Below, piece by piece: positions 8,141 through 14,791 of a stretch of DNA of 31,694 bases. A program made the position numbers and the translations under genes. The stretch is from a virus: IMG/VR virus record IMGVR_UViG_3300046753_000233, positions 1-31,694 of that record, one strand, 5' to 3'. The notes beneath the pieces were generated by a model. It did not search any database and was not told where the DNA came from. It saw only the letters and a program-made list of their open reading frames with translations. Numbering within the stretch: the stretch's first letter is position 1; each line of letters opens with the position of its first letter.

Positions 8141-8158
8141 ATAAAAAGTTATTATAAA

Positions 8159-8806
8159 CTAGTTTGTAGTCCAAGCATTAGTAACACCAGTAACAGCTTG
8201 AAATAAATCAATTTGTCCTGCGTTTGCTGGATCTACGTTTGCAGCAGATACTACTACTAACGCTTCTCTTGGGTATTCAGCATGAACACCAGCTAATTTA
8301 ACTTGAGTACCGTTTGCATCTTGTAATGCAATACCAGTAGTTTGCTCTCCTGAAGAGAACTCCATGAATGCTTTCTTTTCGAAAACTTTATCATATCCTA
8401 AAATAAAGAAGTAAGTTTCTGGTGCAGTAGCATCACAATCATCTGCGAATGTTTCTACTAATGCATAAAGACCACAAGACTCAGTAAGCTCTCTTAATCT
8501 ACCATTAATTTCTTCAGTTACTTTTGGAATGTAGAAATCTAATTCTACACTTACAAGAGTAGAACCGTTCTCTCTTGTTGCATTTGCAGTGAAACCAGCA
8601 GTTTCTCTATCAAATTCAAATTCATAAAAAGTTGAAGACACAAAAGAATTAAATTCACCACCAGCAGCATCAGCACCAGGCCCTGATCCAGCAGCAGCAT
8701 ATGCTACAGCACCTAATCCACCTTGCTCCATAAGCCAAATTCTTTTTAGTCCACCTCTTCGGTTTCTGTCGCAACATACAATTGCGTGTCCTTGAGTTAT
8801 TGCCAT
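8159..8806 (-). CDS. Major structural protein, candidate tail tube or decoration protein
   Basis: The 215-residue protein is bounded by hairpins on both sides, like the capsid gene before it, which fits an abundant product. It starts MAITQGHAIVCCDRNRRGG. The centre has SVELDFYIPKVTEEINGRLREL. The C-terminal half has FSSGEQTTGIALQDANG and then LAGVHAEYPREAL, a 'G...L.DANG..V.L.G' pattern seen in major tail tube proteins. No other gene in the window is an obvious tail tube, which supports that reading, although decoration or head function cannot be excluded. It has an AAAAAATGGC start and no Shine-Dalgarno. Confidence 0.6.
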   Translation of the reverse strand: MAITQGHAIVCCDRNRRGGLKRIWLMEQGGLGAVAYAAAGSGPGADAAGGEFNSFVSSTFYEFEFDRETAGFTANATRENGSTLVSVELDFYIPKVTEEINGRLRELTESCGLYALVETFADDCDATAPETYFFILGYDKVFEKKAFMEFSSGEQTTGIALQDANGTQVKLAGVHAEYPREALVVVSAANVDPANAGQIDLFQAVTGVTNAWTTN

Positions 8807-8832
8807 TTTTTTATATTTATTATATTATTATA

Positions 8833-8840
8833 CAAAGTTA
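8833..8840 (-). promoter_or_regulatory. Candidate Bacteroidota -7 element for the 8159-8806 gene
   Basis: On the minus strand the bases read TAACTTTG, an exact fit to TAnnTTTG. They lie between the capsid-gene hairpin and the ATG at 8806, about 27 bases before the start. No clear TTTG lies 18-22 bases further upstream, because the hairpin occupies that region. The site could give the second structural gene its own start of transcription. The evidence is weak without the upstream half. Confidence 0.3.
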
Positions 8841-8842
8841 TT

Positions 8843-8861
8843 GGGGGGTTATGCACCCCCC
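8843..8861 (-). terminator. G6/C6 hairpin after the major capsid gene
   Basis: GGGGGG (8843-8848) can pair with CCCCCC (8856-8861) around a 7-base loop, in otherwise AT-rich DNA. On the minus strand it starts 16 bases after the capsid stop codon and is followed by AATAACTTT. The T run is short, so partial termination or 3'-end protection of the capsid mRNA is possible. Confidence 0.55.
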
Positions 8862-8876
8862 TTTAACATATTATTA

Positions 8877-9887
8877 TTAAGAGTGGATTGAAGTTACAAC
8901 CATTCCTGGTTCTTTAACAGCAACACCGAAAGAGTAAAGCATTCTAAAACGATTTTCTTTACAATCTCTGTTGTACCACATGTCAACATCTTGTGCAGCA
9001 AAATCTGTACCAACAGTAATGTTATTCTCCATAGTCCAGATTGCAGCTTTAGTTTCACCAGCAGCATCAGGTGCGTTACCATTTGTCATATTAACTAATG
9101 CACCAGCGTGATTAGCAATATCAACATCCCAAGAATTAACTACCATTAATGGCACACCGTTAAATCTTAAATTACCAACACCGTTTTGTAAATCAGCGTA
9201 AGCAGCAGTATGAGAACCATTAGAAGCTCTTAACTCAGCAGCATAAGAGTCTGCAAAAGCTCTTGAACAGTAAATTACTTGTCCTTCAGCAGTAGCTAGT
9301 TCAATTGAACGAGCAGCTAACATAGCTTCTAGGTGAGTAATTGTAGCTGTAGCACCTTGAGTTAATGCTTGTCCAGCAGGTAAAGTACCAGCTCCTTTTG
9401 CAGTATCTAGTGCTTTCCATACGCCATTACATAATGCTTGAGTTCCTGCACCATTGTCAGCATCTCCCCACCATAGAATAGTAGACATATCTCTCATTAT
9501 ACCTTGTAGTACTAATTCTGAAACAATTTCCATAAAGATAGTTCCAGATAAATCATAACGACTAATACCTCTTCTCAATAATTGAGATTTAATGTGAGAT
9601 AATAAAGAAGTTGATTGTTGTGCATGCTCTACCTCTAATCTACATAGAGTTAAAGTGATCACATCATTTGCTGATTGTGTGCCATCAGCAGTAAAGCATG
9701 AAGAATTCATAGCTTTTGTTAAATCTTTAAGTGCTGAGTACCTGTCTAATTTTATAGAAGCACCAGAAATATCAGAAATAACTTCCATCCCTTTCAGATG
9801 GTCATTTTCGTAAAAGAGTGGAGATAAAAAATACTTTCTAGCATCTTCTTGGCTCCAGCTTAAACTTGTATTAATTACATTTGCCAT
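8877..9887 (-). CDS. Major capsid protein (HK97 fold)
   Basis: The 336-residue protein is the expected size for a capsid subunit. The N-terminal part has SWSQEDARKYFLSPLFYEND, then IKLDRYSALKDL. The middle has the long helix region LLRRGISRYDLSGTIFMEIV, and there is an ARSIELATAEGQVIYCSRAF strand-helix. The end carries the 'NITVGTDFAAQDVDMWYNRD' and 'NRFRMLYSFGVAVKEPGMV' segments, where HK97-type P- and A-domain strands end. It lies directly downstream of the protease/scaffold gene (13 bases apart) with an AAAAATGGC start. Hairpins follow it, fitting high expression. Confidence 0.85.
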   Translation of the reverse strand: MANVINTSLSWSQEDARKYFLSPLFYENDHLKGMEVISDISGASIKLDRYSALKDLTKAMNSSCFTADGTQSANDVITLTLCRLEVEHAQQSTSLLSHIKSQLLRRGISRYDLSGTIFMEIVSELVLQGIMRDMSTILWWGDADNGAGTQALCNGVWKALDTAKGAGTLPAGQALTQGATATITHLEAMLAARSIELATAEGQVIYCSRAFADSYAAELRASNGSHTAAYADLQNGVGNLRFNGVPLMVVNSWDVDIANHAGALVNMTNGNAPDAAGETKAAIWTMENNITVGTDFAAQDVDMWYNRDCKENRFRMLYSFGVAVKEPGMVVTSIHS

Positions 9888-9900
9888 TTTTGTCTAATTT

Positions 9901-10269
9901 TTAATTTTTAAAATAAATTTTCTTGTCATTACTGATGCTTTGTGCTAGAACATCCCACGCATCTTCAGATTTTGCATCTGGAGTTGGGTTAGGATCTTTA
10001 CTAGGTACAACATCACTTGGAGTCCCCTCCATTTTAGCTACTTTATAAGAAGAAATCTCATCTTCTAAAGTTGCAATGTATCCATCCTTTTCAACGATTT
10101 TGCCATTTAATTCAACGATAGCTTTGTTAGACTCTTCTATAGACTCTTCTAAAGTGTTCATTTTTTCAACAACAACATCATTATCAAGAATTTTTACTTC
10201 CTTTACATCTCCTTCCTTATTGAAAAGGTCAGAAATAAAAGTCTTTAAGTTATCAAACTCTTTTTCCAT
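9901..10269 (-). other. Possible separately translated scaffold from internal start Met377
   Basis: In-frame ATG at 10269 follows an A-rich stretch (AAAAAAGAAAGTAAA) like the leaders of other genes here. It would yield a 122-residue acidic coiled-coil protein beginning MEKEFDNLKTF. Phage lambda makes scaffold Nu3 from an internal start in the protease gene, which is the model. Nothing in the sequence proves use of this start. Confidence 0.3.
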
Positions 10270-11397
10270 TTTACTTTCTTTTTTAATGTTATTAAATAAA
10301 TTATTTACAAGAGCTTTATTCTTGTAATCATACTTGTTTATATCAAACCTTGCAGCAAGCTTAATTGGTTCTTCGATTTTATCTACAAAACCATACTTTA
10401 CTGCTTCAGCACTATCAAACCAAGTTTCTTCATTCATCCAAGAACGGATTTGCTCTTCGCTATTTCCTGTCTTAGACATATATATACTTACCAGCCTATC
10501 ACCCATTTTATCCATAAGTTCAGCTGCTTTTCTTAAATCACCTGCATCTCCAACTTCTCCTCCCCATACATTGTGTATCATATAAAGTGAATTTTCACTC
10601 ATTATAACTTCATCACCGGCAAGTGCTATAACACTTCCCATTGACGCAGCTATACCTTCTATACGAGTAGTCACCTTTTGTGGCATTCTGCTTATAGCAT
10701 CATATATTGCCAACCCATCTACTACAGATCCTCCTGGTGAGTTTATTCTTAAAAGAACAGATGTGTCATTTGGGATGTTTTTCATTTCATCTATAAAAGA
10801 TTTGGCATCAACCCCATATTTGCCAATCTCATCATATATCATTACTTCTGTTACGTTATCAGAAGCTACATTTTTAATATCGTACCAATTCATCTTTATT
10901 GAGTTTTTTATTTTGGCACTTACCTCATCATGCTCATGTTCATATGTAAAAAGAATAGTCATTTCTGTACCATCCTCATCTGTCTGTGTTACATATAATT
11001 CTCCTACATCATGTAAAGTAGCCATTTGAGCTTCAGTAAAATCATATTTATGATCATACTCTTCTCCTTTATATTTATATTTTCTTTTTTTTGCCACTCC
11101 GTCTATTTCTTTTAATTTAGCAATAGCCCAATTAACTCCACTTTTTCCCCCCCAACAATCGTACATTAATCCTCCACAACCTTCAGAATATGGAACATCT
11201 GCGTGTTGTTCGTGTCTTTTAAAACTAGCCATGCGTGCAATCGTTGAACGAGAAAGTTTTTCTCTTCGTGATAATTGTCCTGCACGAGTCCAGCCTACGC
11301 TTGTGCCACAAGAACTACCATTTTCTTCTTTATACTTTATTGCTCTCTTAGCATTATTAGTAGCAGATTGTGGATAGTCATTGTAGGTCTTAGCCAT
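9901..11397 (-). CDS. Head maturation protease fused to a scaffold-like tail (ClpP/S14 type)
   Basis: Three parts are visible in 498 residues. Residues 1-100 form a phage-protease-associated domain with GTSVGWTRAGQLSRREKLS, TIARMASFKRHEQHA and the 'GGLMYDCWGGKSGVNWAIAK' segment. Residues about 165-345 form a ClpP-type serine protease with INSPGGSVVDG, EGIAASMGS (probable nucleophile Ser252), LYMIHNVWGG (His275) and ETWFDSAEAVKYGFVD. From Met377 there is an acidic coiled coil (MNTLEESIEESNKAIVEL) and a Pro/Asp-rich end, like a scaffold. It would cleave scaffold and capsid during maturation. The position directly before the capsid gene supports this. The scaffold part may also be made alone from Met377. 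Confidence 0.8.
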   Translation of the reverse strand: MAKTYNDYPQSATNNAKRAIKYKEENGSSCGTSVGWTRAGQLSRREKLSRSTIARMASFKRHEQHADVPYSEGCGGLMYDCWGGKSGVNWAIAKLKEIDGVAKKRKYKYKGEEYDHKYDFTEAQMATLHDVGELYVTQTDEDGTEMTILFTYEHEHDEVSAKIKNSIKMNWYDIKNVASDNVTEVMIYDEIGKYGVDAKSFIDEMKNIPNDTSVLLRINSPGGSVVDGLAIYDAISRMPQKVTTRIEGIAASMGSVIALAGDEVIMSENSLYMIHNVWGGEVGDAGDLRKAAELMDKMGDRLVSIYMSKTGNSEEQIRSWMNEETWFDSAEAVKYGFVDKIEEPIKLAARFDINKYDYKNKALVNNLFNNIKKESKMEKEFDNLKTFISDLFNKEGDVKEVKILDNDVVVEKMNTLEESIEESNKAIVELNGKIVEKDGYIATLEDEISSYKVAKMEGTPSDVVPSKDPNPTPDAKSEDAWDVLAQSISNDKKIYFKN

Positions 11398-11461
11398 TTT
11401 TAATCTTTACAGCAATATAAGTCAATAAATTTTGATGATAATGGAAATTAGTGGAATAAAA

Positions 11462-11496
11462 TTTGCATATGTCGTTTTTGTTACGTTACATTGTAA
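11462..11496 (+). promoter_or_regulatory. Bipartite early promoter/operator, copy 1
   Basis: TTTG (11462-11465) is followed after 20 bases by the 11-base perfect palindrome TTACA-T-TGTAA (11486-11496), and the first early gene starts at 11517. The same arrangement, with the same 20-base gap, recurs at 16487-16521. TTTG plus TACATTG resembles a Bacteroidota -33/-7 pair. Alternatively TAAAATTTG (11457-11465) is the -7 element and the palindrome is an operator. This stretch lies in the 119-base divergent region between the late block and the early block. Confidence 0.5.
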
Positions 11497-11516
11497 TTCA
11501 ATCAATACATATAACT

Positions 11517-11876
11517 ATGAAATTCGAAACAAAAATATCAGGCAACAGCGTAACAGTTTTTAATGTTAGTAAAAAAAATCACGATACAGAAACAGATTTT
11601 TTAATAGAGTGGGTTTATGAAACAGAAATGAGATCTTGGGGTATCAAGGGTACATATTTATACATTAATAAAGTAGTTGGTGAGGTAGTGGTAGACTTTT
11701 GGGAAGAAGAAAACACTAGAAAACAAAGACATTTAATAGATAGTGATTTAGAAAATTACGATGGCACTAAATGGTCTGTAGAAATAGATGACAGTAATTT
11801 AAACTTCAAGAATCATATACAACCACAAGATTTATACATTGACTTTGAAAGTAAAATTATAACTGTAATATTTTAA
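11517..11876 (+). CDS. First gene of the early block, function unknown
   Basis: The 119-residue product starts MKFETKISGNSVTVFN. I place the start at 11517 because the longer frame from 11463 would cross the promoter/palindrome element. It is a beta-rich soluble protein with WVYETEMRSWGIKGTYLYI and then VVGEVVVDFWEE, many aromatic residues and an acidic end. No family is recognised. As the first early gene, directly behind the promoter, it may act on the host or on transcription, but nothing in the sequence shows this. Confidence 0.6.
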   Translation: MKFETKISGNSVTVFNVSKKNHDTETDFLIEWVYETEMRSWGIKGTYLYINKVVGEVVVDFWEEENTRKQRHLIDSDLENYDGTKWSVEIDDSNLNFKNHIQPQDLYIDFESKIITVIF

Positions 11877-11879
11877 ACT

Positions 11880-12182
11880 ATGAATTACGATAACTATAAA
11901 CTAAGCAATCCTATAGATGATAACTGTAACAATGTATTAGTAACTTCTTGTTGTGGTGTTGAAGAGGAGAATAGTGAAACAAGTAATTGTTGTGGCAGTA
12001 GATTTTGGGTAAACACTGATATTTGTGGTGAATGTAAAGAACACGCAGATGATTATATGGTTTGTACAGAATGTGGTGATGATGAAGATTCTTACACTAT
12101 GTTAGAACAATATGAATATGATCAAAAGATGAAAGACCATTATGATGAGATTAAATCAGATGGTTATAAAGATGAACGTTAA
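11880..12182 (+). CDS. Small acidic cysteine-rich (zinc-ribbon-like) protein
   Basis: The 100-residue product has nine cysteines: Cys16, the pairs 24-25 and 37-38, then CxxC at 49-52 (CGEC) and CxxC at 62-65 (CTEC). The last two CxxC pairs are typical of a zinc knuckle or ribbon. The C-terminal third is strongly acidic. Such proteins are common in early regions of marine phages and are usually unassigned; DNA or protein binding is possible. The gene starts three bases after the previous stop. Confidence 0.6.
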   Translation: MNYDNYKLSNPIDDNCNNVLVTSCCGVEEENSETSNCCGSRFWVNTDICGECKEHADDYMVCTECGDDEDSYTMLEQYEYDQKMKDHYDEIKSDGYKDER

Positions 12183-12196
12183 TTATAAATAAAACT

Positions 12197-12385
12197 ATGT
12201 CAAAAATTAAAGAATTAGTTCTTGAAGAACAAGAACGTCAAGCATACATTGAGAAATATTATTCTGCAATGTATACATCAGCTGAATACATGGGATTACA
12301 AGAGGTATTCGAAAAGCTGCATGAATCTAATATTAATTACAAACCAAAAAAAAATCAAAATTATGTCAAAAGAAACTCAAAATGA
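12197..12385 (+). CDS. Small helical early protein, unknown
   Basis: The 62-residue product starts MSKIKELVLEEQERQAYIEK and is predicted from its charge pattern to be mostly helical, with a basic end (KPKKNQNYVKRNSK). The A-rich leader (AATAAAACT before ATG) matches neighbouring genes. Its 3' end overlaps the next gene by 23 bases in another frame. No family is recognised. Confidence 0.5.
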   Translation: MSKIKELVLEEQERQAYIEKYYSAMYTSAEYMGLQEVFEKLHESNINYKPKKNQNYVKRNSK

Positions 12386-12761
12386 AATGTTAAAGAGATT
12401 GTTTATAGAAAACAACTTAGTTAAAGATGATGTTTTTAAACACAAATTTTATAACATAATTACTAGACAAGGTATAGACAAAATTATGGCTGCCAATAAT
12501 ATTGAAATACAATATGAAATAGTAAATTTGTCAGATGATCATACACATTGTTTAATAAAAGCATTAGGCAAAAAAGGTGATAGAATTATACAAACTTTTG
12601 GAGAGTGTACTCCTAAAAACAATAGCAATGCTTATCCTGTTGCAATGGCAGAAAAAAGAGCTAAATCAAGAATAGTTCTTACATTAGCTGGACTTTATGA
12701 AATAGGTTGTTTTGGAGAGGATGAAGCTGAAGACTTCAAAAGATCTAAAATTAATGGATGA
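12363..12761 (+). CDS. Conserved DNA-metabolism-associated early protein with 'AEKRAKSR' motif
   Basis: The start at ATG 12363 gives 132 residues beginning MSKETQNEMLKRLF. It has ITRQGIDKIMAANNIEI, then a beta region (YEIVNLSDDHTHCLIKAL) and the segment YPVAMAEKRAKSRIVLTLAG, followed by GCFGEDEAEDFK. I recall this 'YP-AMAEKRA-R-hhLKL-G...E-E' layout from hypothetical proteins near replication genes in marine and Bacteroidota phages. Some Rad52/ERF-like annealing proteins have a similar AEKRA-SR helix, but the match is too thin to name a function. An earlier in-frame ATG at 12222 would overlap the previous gene almost completely and was not used. Confidence 0.6.
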   Translation: MSKETQNEMLKRLFIENNLVKDDVFKHKFYNIITRQGIDKIMAANNIEIQYEIVNLSDDHTHCLIKALGKKGDRIIQTFGECTPKNNSNAYPVAMAEKRAKSRIVLTLAGLYEIGCFGEDEAEDFKRSKING

Positions 12762-12996
12762 AAATGATTGGATAGATGAACTACTAGAAGACGAACCATC
12801 TTCCTTATGGCAAATAGGAAAGATAGAAAGTCTTCTAGTAACATCAGGTGCTAATTATTTGTATGAGAATATAAATTTAAATGAATTAACATATTATGAA
12901 GCAGAAGAAATTATCAAAGACCTCTGGCAGAATGACTGCCCTAGAGATCCTAGAGATCAATTTGAAAGAATGCGAAGAGGGGGAATGTTTGAATAA
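12754..12996 (+). CDS. Small acidic early protein, unknown
   Basis: The 80-residue product starts MDENDWIDELLEDEPSSLWQ, with its start overlapping the previous stop (ATGGATGA). It contains IGKIESLLVTSG and ELTYYEAEEIIKDLWQN, a helical 'Q-x-x-KIE-LL-TS ... EAE-II' pattern found in small Bacteroidota phage proteins near recombination genes. No function is known to me. The earlier ATG at 12712 is possible but less consistent with the overlapping arrangement. Confidence 0.55.
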   Translation: MDENDWIDELLEDEPSSLWQIGKIESLLVTSGANYLYENINLNELTYYEAEEIIKDLWQNDCPRDPRDQFERMRRGGMFE

Positions 12997-13441
12997 TTGG
13001 CAAAAGACAAGAGAGATAGTTAGAATAAACAAACAATTTGTTGAAGACATTGTAATTGTAGATAAAGATAGGTACATACCATTAGAACATTATATTGATT
13101 TTTTAAATGTAATGCCAGAACATTTATGGTGTTTAAATCCAGTCTTTTACTATAATTCTGATATACCATGTTGGGATGGTATAGGTTTCTTAGGCGAAAA
13201 AATACACAAATCAACAGTTAGAACTAAATATTTACAGTTATGTTTTGACAAGCTTGATATTAGTATAACTGATGTTTTAGATAACAAGGAAGAAATGTTT
13301 ATTCATATTGAGAACAATAAAGAAAGATTTTTGCACGCAATAAAATATCTAAAAAATAAATTAAGTATACAAGAATTAAAATATATATATATTAAATCTA
13401 AAAAATTAAGTGATGAAAAGTTTATCATTGAGCAGTACTGA
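12932..13441 (+). CDS. Early protein of unknown function
   Basis: The start at 12932 gives 169 residues beginning MTALEILEINLKECEEGE. It overlaps the previous gene by 65 bases, the longest overlap in the block, so the true start could be a later codon. The protein has CLNNWQKTREIVRINKQFV, an aromatic middle (LWCLNPVFYYNSDIPCWDG) and a helical end (AIKYLKNKLSIQELKYIYI). It lies just before the DnaA-like gene and overlaps it by 29 bases. No family is recognised. Confidence 0.5.
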   Translation: MTALEILEINLKECEEGECLNNWQKTREIVRINKQFVEDIVIVDKDRYIPLEHYIDFLNVMPEHLWCLNPVFYYNSDIPCWDGIGFLGEKIHKSTVRTKYLQLCFDKLDISITDVLDNKEEMFIHIENNKERFLHAIKYLKNKLSIQELKYIYIKSKKLSDEKFIIEQY

Positions 13442-13802
13442 AGAATCAATAATTCAAATTATAGAGGTTGTTGGTGATTATAAATTAAGAACTCTTAGAA
13501 GTAAGAACAGAGAGCAAAAAATACAACTTACTAGAGCAATTCTAGGAGTAGTTTTATATGAAAATAAAACAACAATAAAACGCATAGGTGAAATTATAAA
13601 TAGACATCATGCAACAGTTTTACATTATATGCAGCACCATAAAGACAACTTAGATTACTACCAGGAATATAAAGAGTTATATTATCAGGTTAAAGATGAA
13701 TACAGAACAGGCTATAGAAGAGCTAAAGTTGATATAATGGAACAACAAATAAAAGAGCTACAGGACTCTATAAAAACCTTAAAAGTAAATTTAAATAATT
13801 AA
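13413..13802 (+). CDS. DnaA domain-IV-like DNA-binding protein
   Basis: The 129-residue protein resembles only the C-terminal DNA-binding domain of replication initiator DnaA. Residues about 35-75 contain LTRAILGVVLYENKTTIKRI (basic loop and helices) and then GEIINRHHATVLHYMQHH. The latter corresponds to the DnaA signature R-x-H-[ST]-T-V-L-H that reads the DnaA box. The AAA+ ATPase domain is absent. The C-terminal third is a charged coiled coil (EQQIKELQDSIKTLKVNL) that may dimerise the protein. It could bind the phage origin, displace host DnaA or act as a regulator. The neighbouring primase-helicase supports a replication role. The start is ATG 13413, with a GTG directly upstream as the alternative. 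Confidence 0.7.
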   Translation: MKSLSLSSTEESIIQIIEVVGDYKLRTLRSKNREQKIQLTRAILGVVLYENKTTIKRIGEIINRHHATVLHYMQHHKDNLDYYQEYKELYYQVKDEYRTGYRRAKVDIMEQQIKELQDSIKTLKVNLNN

Positions 13803-13816
13803 TTAAACTAAATATT

Positions 13817-14083
13817 ATGAGTGATAAAAAGTATGTAAACGGCATTATTATTAAAGAAAAAACTTTTGATAATGGTGGTACTCAATTAAAAATGAGTATA
13901 AAAAAAGACGAAGTAATTCAACAATTAAATGAACTTGAAGATAATGGTTGGATAAATCTAATTATAGCAAGAAGGCAAAACCCAAGTGATACAGGAATAA
14001 CACATTATACTTATGTGGATACTTGGAAACCTAGCAAGAAAAAATCTGTAGAAGTAGGATCAGAAGATGATTTGCCATTTTAA
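13817..14083 (+). CDS. Small protein with SSB-like acidic C-terminal tip
   Basis: The 88-residue product starts MSDKKYVNGIIIKEKTFDNG and ends GSEDDLPF. The final acidic DDLPF mimics the DDDIPF tip through which bacterial SSB recruits replication proteins. The body has short beta strands (GGTQLKMSIKK, WINLIIARRQ), is too short for a full SSB OB fold, but could be a reduced one. It lies between the DnaA-like gene and the replication genes. ssDNA binding is inferred from the tip and context; the DNA-binding surface is not identified. Confidence 0.6.
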   Translation: MSDKKYVNGIIIKEKTFDNGGTQLKMSIKKDEVIQQLNELEDNGWINLIIARRQNPSDTGITHYTYVDTWKPSKKKSVEVGSEDDLPF

Positions 14084-14094
14084 TTAACAAAAAT

Positions 14095-14163
14095 AGTTGG
14101 GGGGTAGCCACTACGGCAATATAATAATAATACTATTAAATGTTTTTTGCCCCCCTACTTTTT
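14095..14163 (+). promoter_or_regulatory. Structured leader/attenuator-like element before the replication genes
   Basis: Inside the 96-base gap before the helix-turn-helix gene, AGT (14095-14097) plus GGGGGG (14099-14104) pair with CCCCCC (14150-14155) plus ACT (14157-14159). TTTTT follows (14159-14163). The 45-base interior holds two more small inverted repeats: GCC/GGC (14107-14109/14115-14117) and TAATA/TATTA (14125-14129/14134-14138). Together they suggest a folded RNA, either a terminator with an ornate loop or an attenuator controlling the primase-helicase. The pairing was found by eye. Confidence 0.4.
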
Positions 14164-14179
14164 ACAAAACAAAACTAAT

Positions 14180-14782
14180 ATGAGTGAAGAACCAACTTAT
14201 TGGGCAACTCTGCCTGCTAATGTAAGATATAGTGATAAGCTAACACCATTAGAAAGATTACTATATGCCGAGATAACATGTCTAACAAACTATAAAGGTT
14301 ATTGTTGGGCAACTAATGCTTATTTTAGTAAATTATTTAATAGACATCCTAAAAGTATAAGTAGAAATATACAAAGTCTAGTTCAGCATGATTTTATTAA
14401 AATAAAACTTGTAAGACAAGGTAAGAATGTTGAAACTAGGATTATACAAGTAGTTGATACCCCTCCACAAAAATGTTACCCCCCCCTCCACAAAAATGTT
14501 ACCAATAATAACAAAAAAGAAAAAGATAAGTTATTTCTTGAGTTCTGGGAAGCATATAATTTTAAAAAAAGCAAAAAATTATGTTACAATAAATTTATGA
14601 AATTAAGTTTAGAAACTTGTGAAAAATGTGTAACAGCTGCTAAAATTTATACAGAATCAATAACTGATACTAAATTTAAAAAACACCCAGCAACTTGGTT
14701 AAATCAAGGCTGTTGGGATGATGAAGTTATTATAAATGACGGCAAAATTAAAGGTGGTAAGTATGATGGTATGGTTTTTTAA
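14180..14782 (+). CDS. Winged-helix replication protein (DnaD/RepA N-terminal type)
   Basis: The 200-residue protein starts MSEEPTYWATLPANVRYSD. The frame is open further upstream only through the hairpin element. Residues 8-95 form the winged helix typical of phage/plasmid replication initiators: LTPLERLLYAEITCL, CWATNAYFSKLF, PKSISRNIQSLVQHDFIKI. A low-complexity hinge (TPPQKCYPPLHKNVTNNN) encodes a duplicated DNA repeat. The C-terminal part has FLEFWEAYNFKKSKKLCYNK and HPATWLNQGCWDDE, the short DnaD-like/replisome-loading tail seen in such proteins. It directly precedes the primase-helicase gene and probably loads it on DNA. Confidence 0.65.
   Translation: MSEEPTYWATLPANVRYSDKLTPLERLLYAEITCLTNYKGYCWATNAYFSKLFNRHPKSISRNIQSLVQHDFIKIKLVRQGKNVETRIIQVVDTPPQKCYPPLHKNVTNNNKKEKDKLFLEFWEAYNFKKSKKLCYNKFMKLSLETCEKCVTAAKIYTESITDTKFKKHPATWLNQGCWDDEVIINDGKIKGGKYDGMVF
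14461..14503 (+). repeat. 23-base-period tandem duplication with C8 tract inside the winged-helix gene
   Basis: The 20 bases at 14461-14480 recur exactly at 14484-14503, giving a period of 23 bases. The period is not a multiple of three, so the two copies are read in different frames (PPQKCY and then PLHKNVT). The junction is a run of eight C (14479-14486), rare in this AT-rich DNA. It lies in the hinge between DNA-binding and C-terminal parts, where length change is tolerated. Confidence 0.75.
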
Positions 14783-14791
14783 AATATAAAA

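Noticed and set aside
13376-13396. Run of alternating AT that might mark an origin unwinding site near the DnaA-like gene
   Set aside because: It lies inside a coding frame in a very AT-rich genome, with no DnaA-box cluster recognised around it.
14461-14503. Direct repeats that could be a CRISPR-like array
   Set aside because: Only two copies with a 3-base gap; no spacers or cas genes. It is a simple tandem duplication in a coding hinge.
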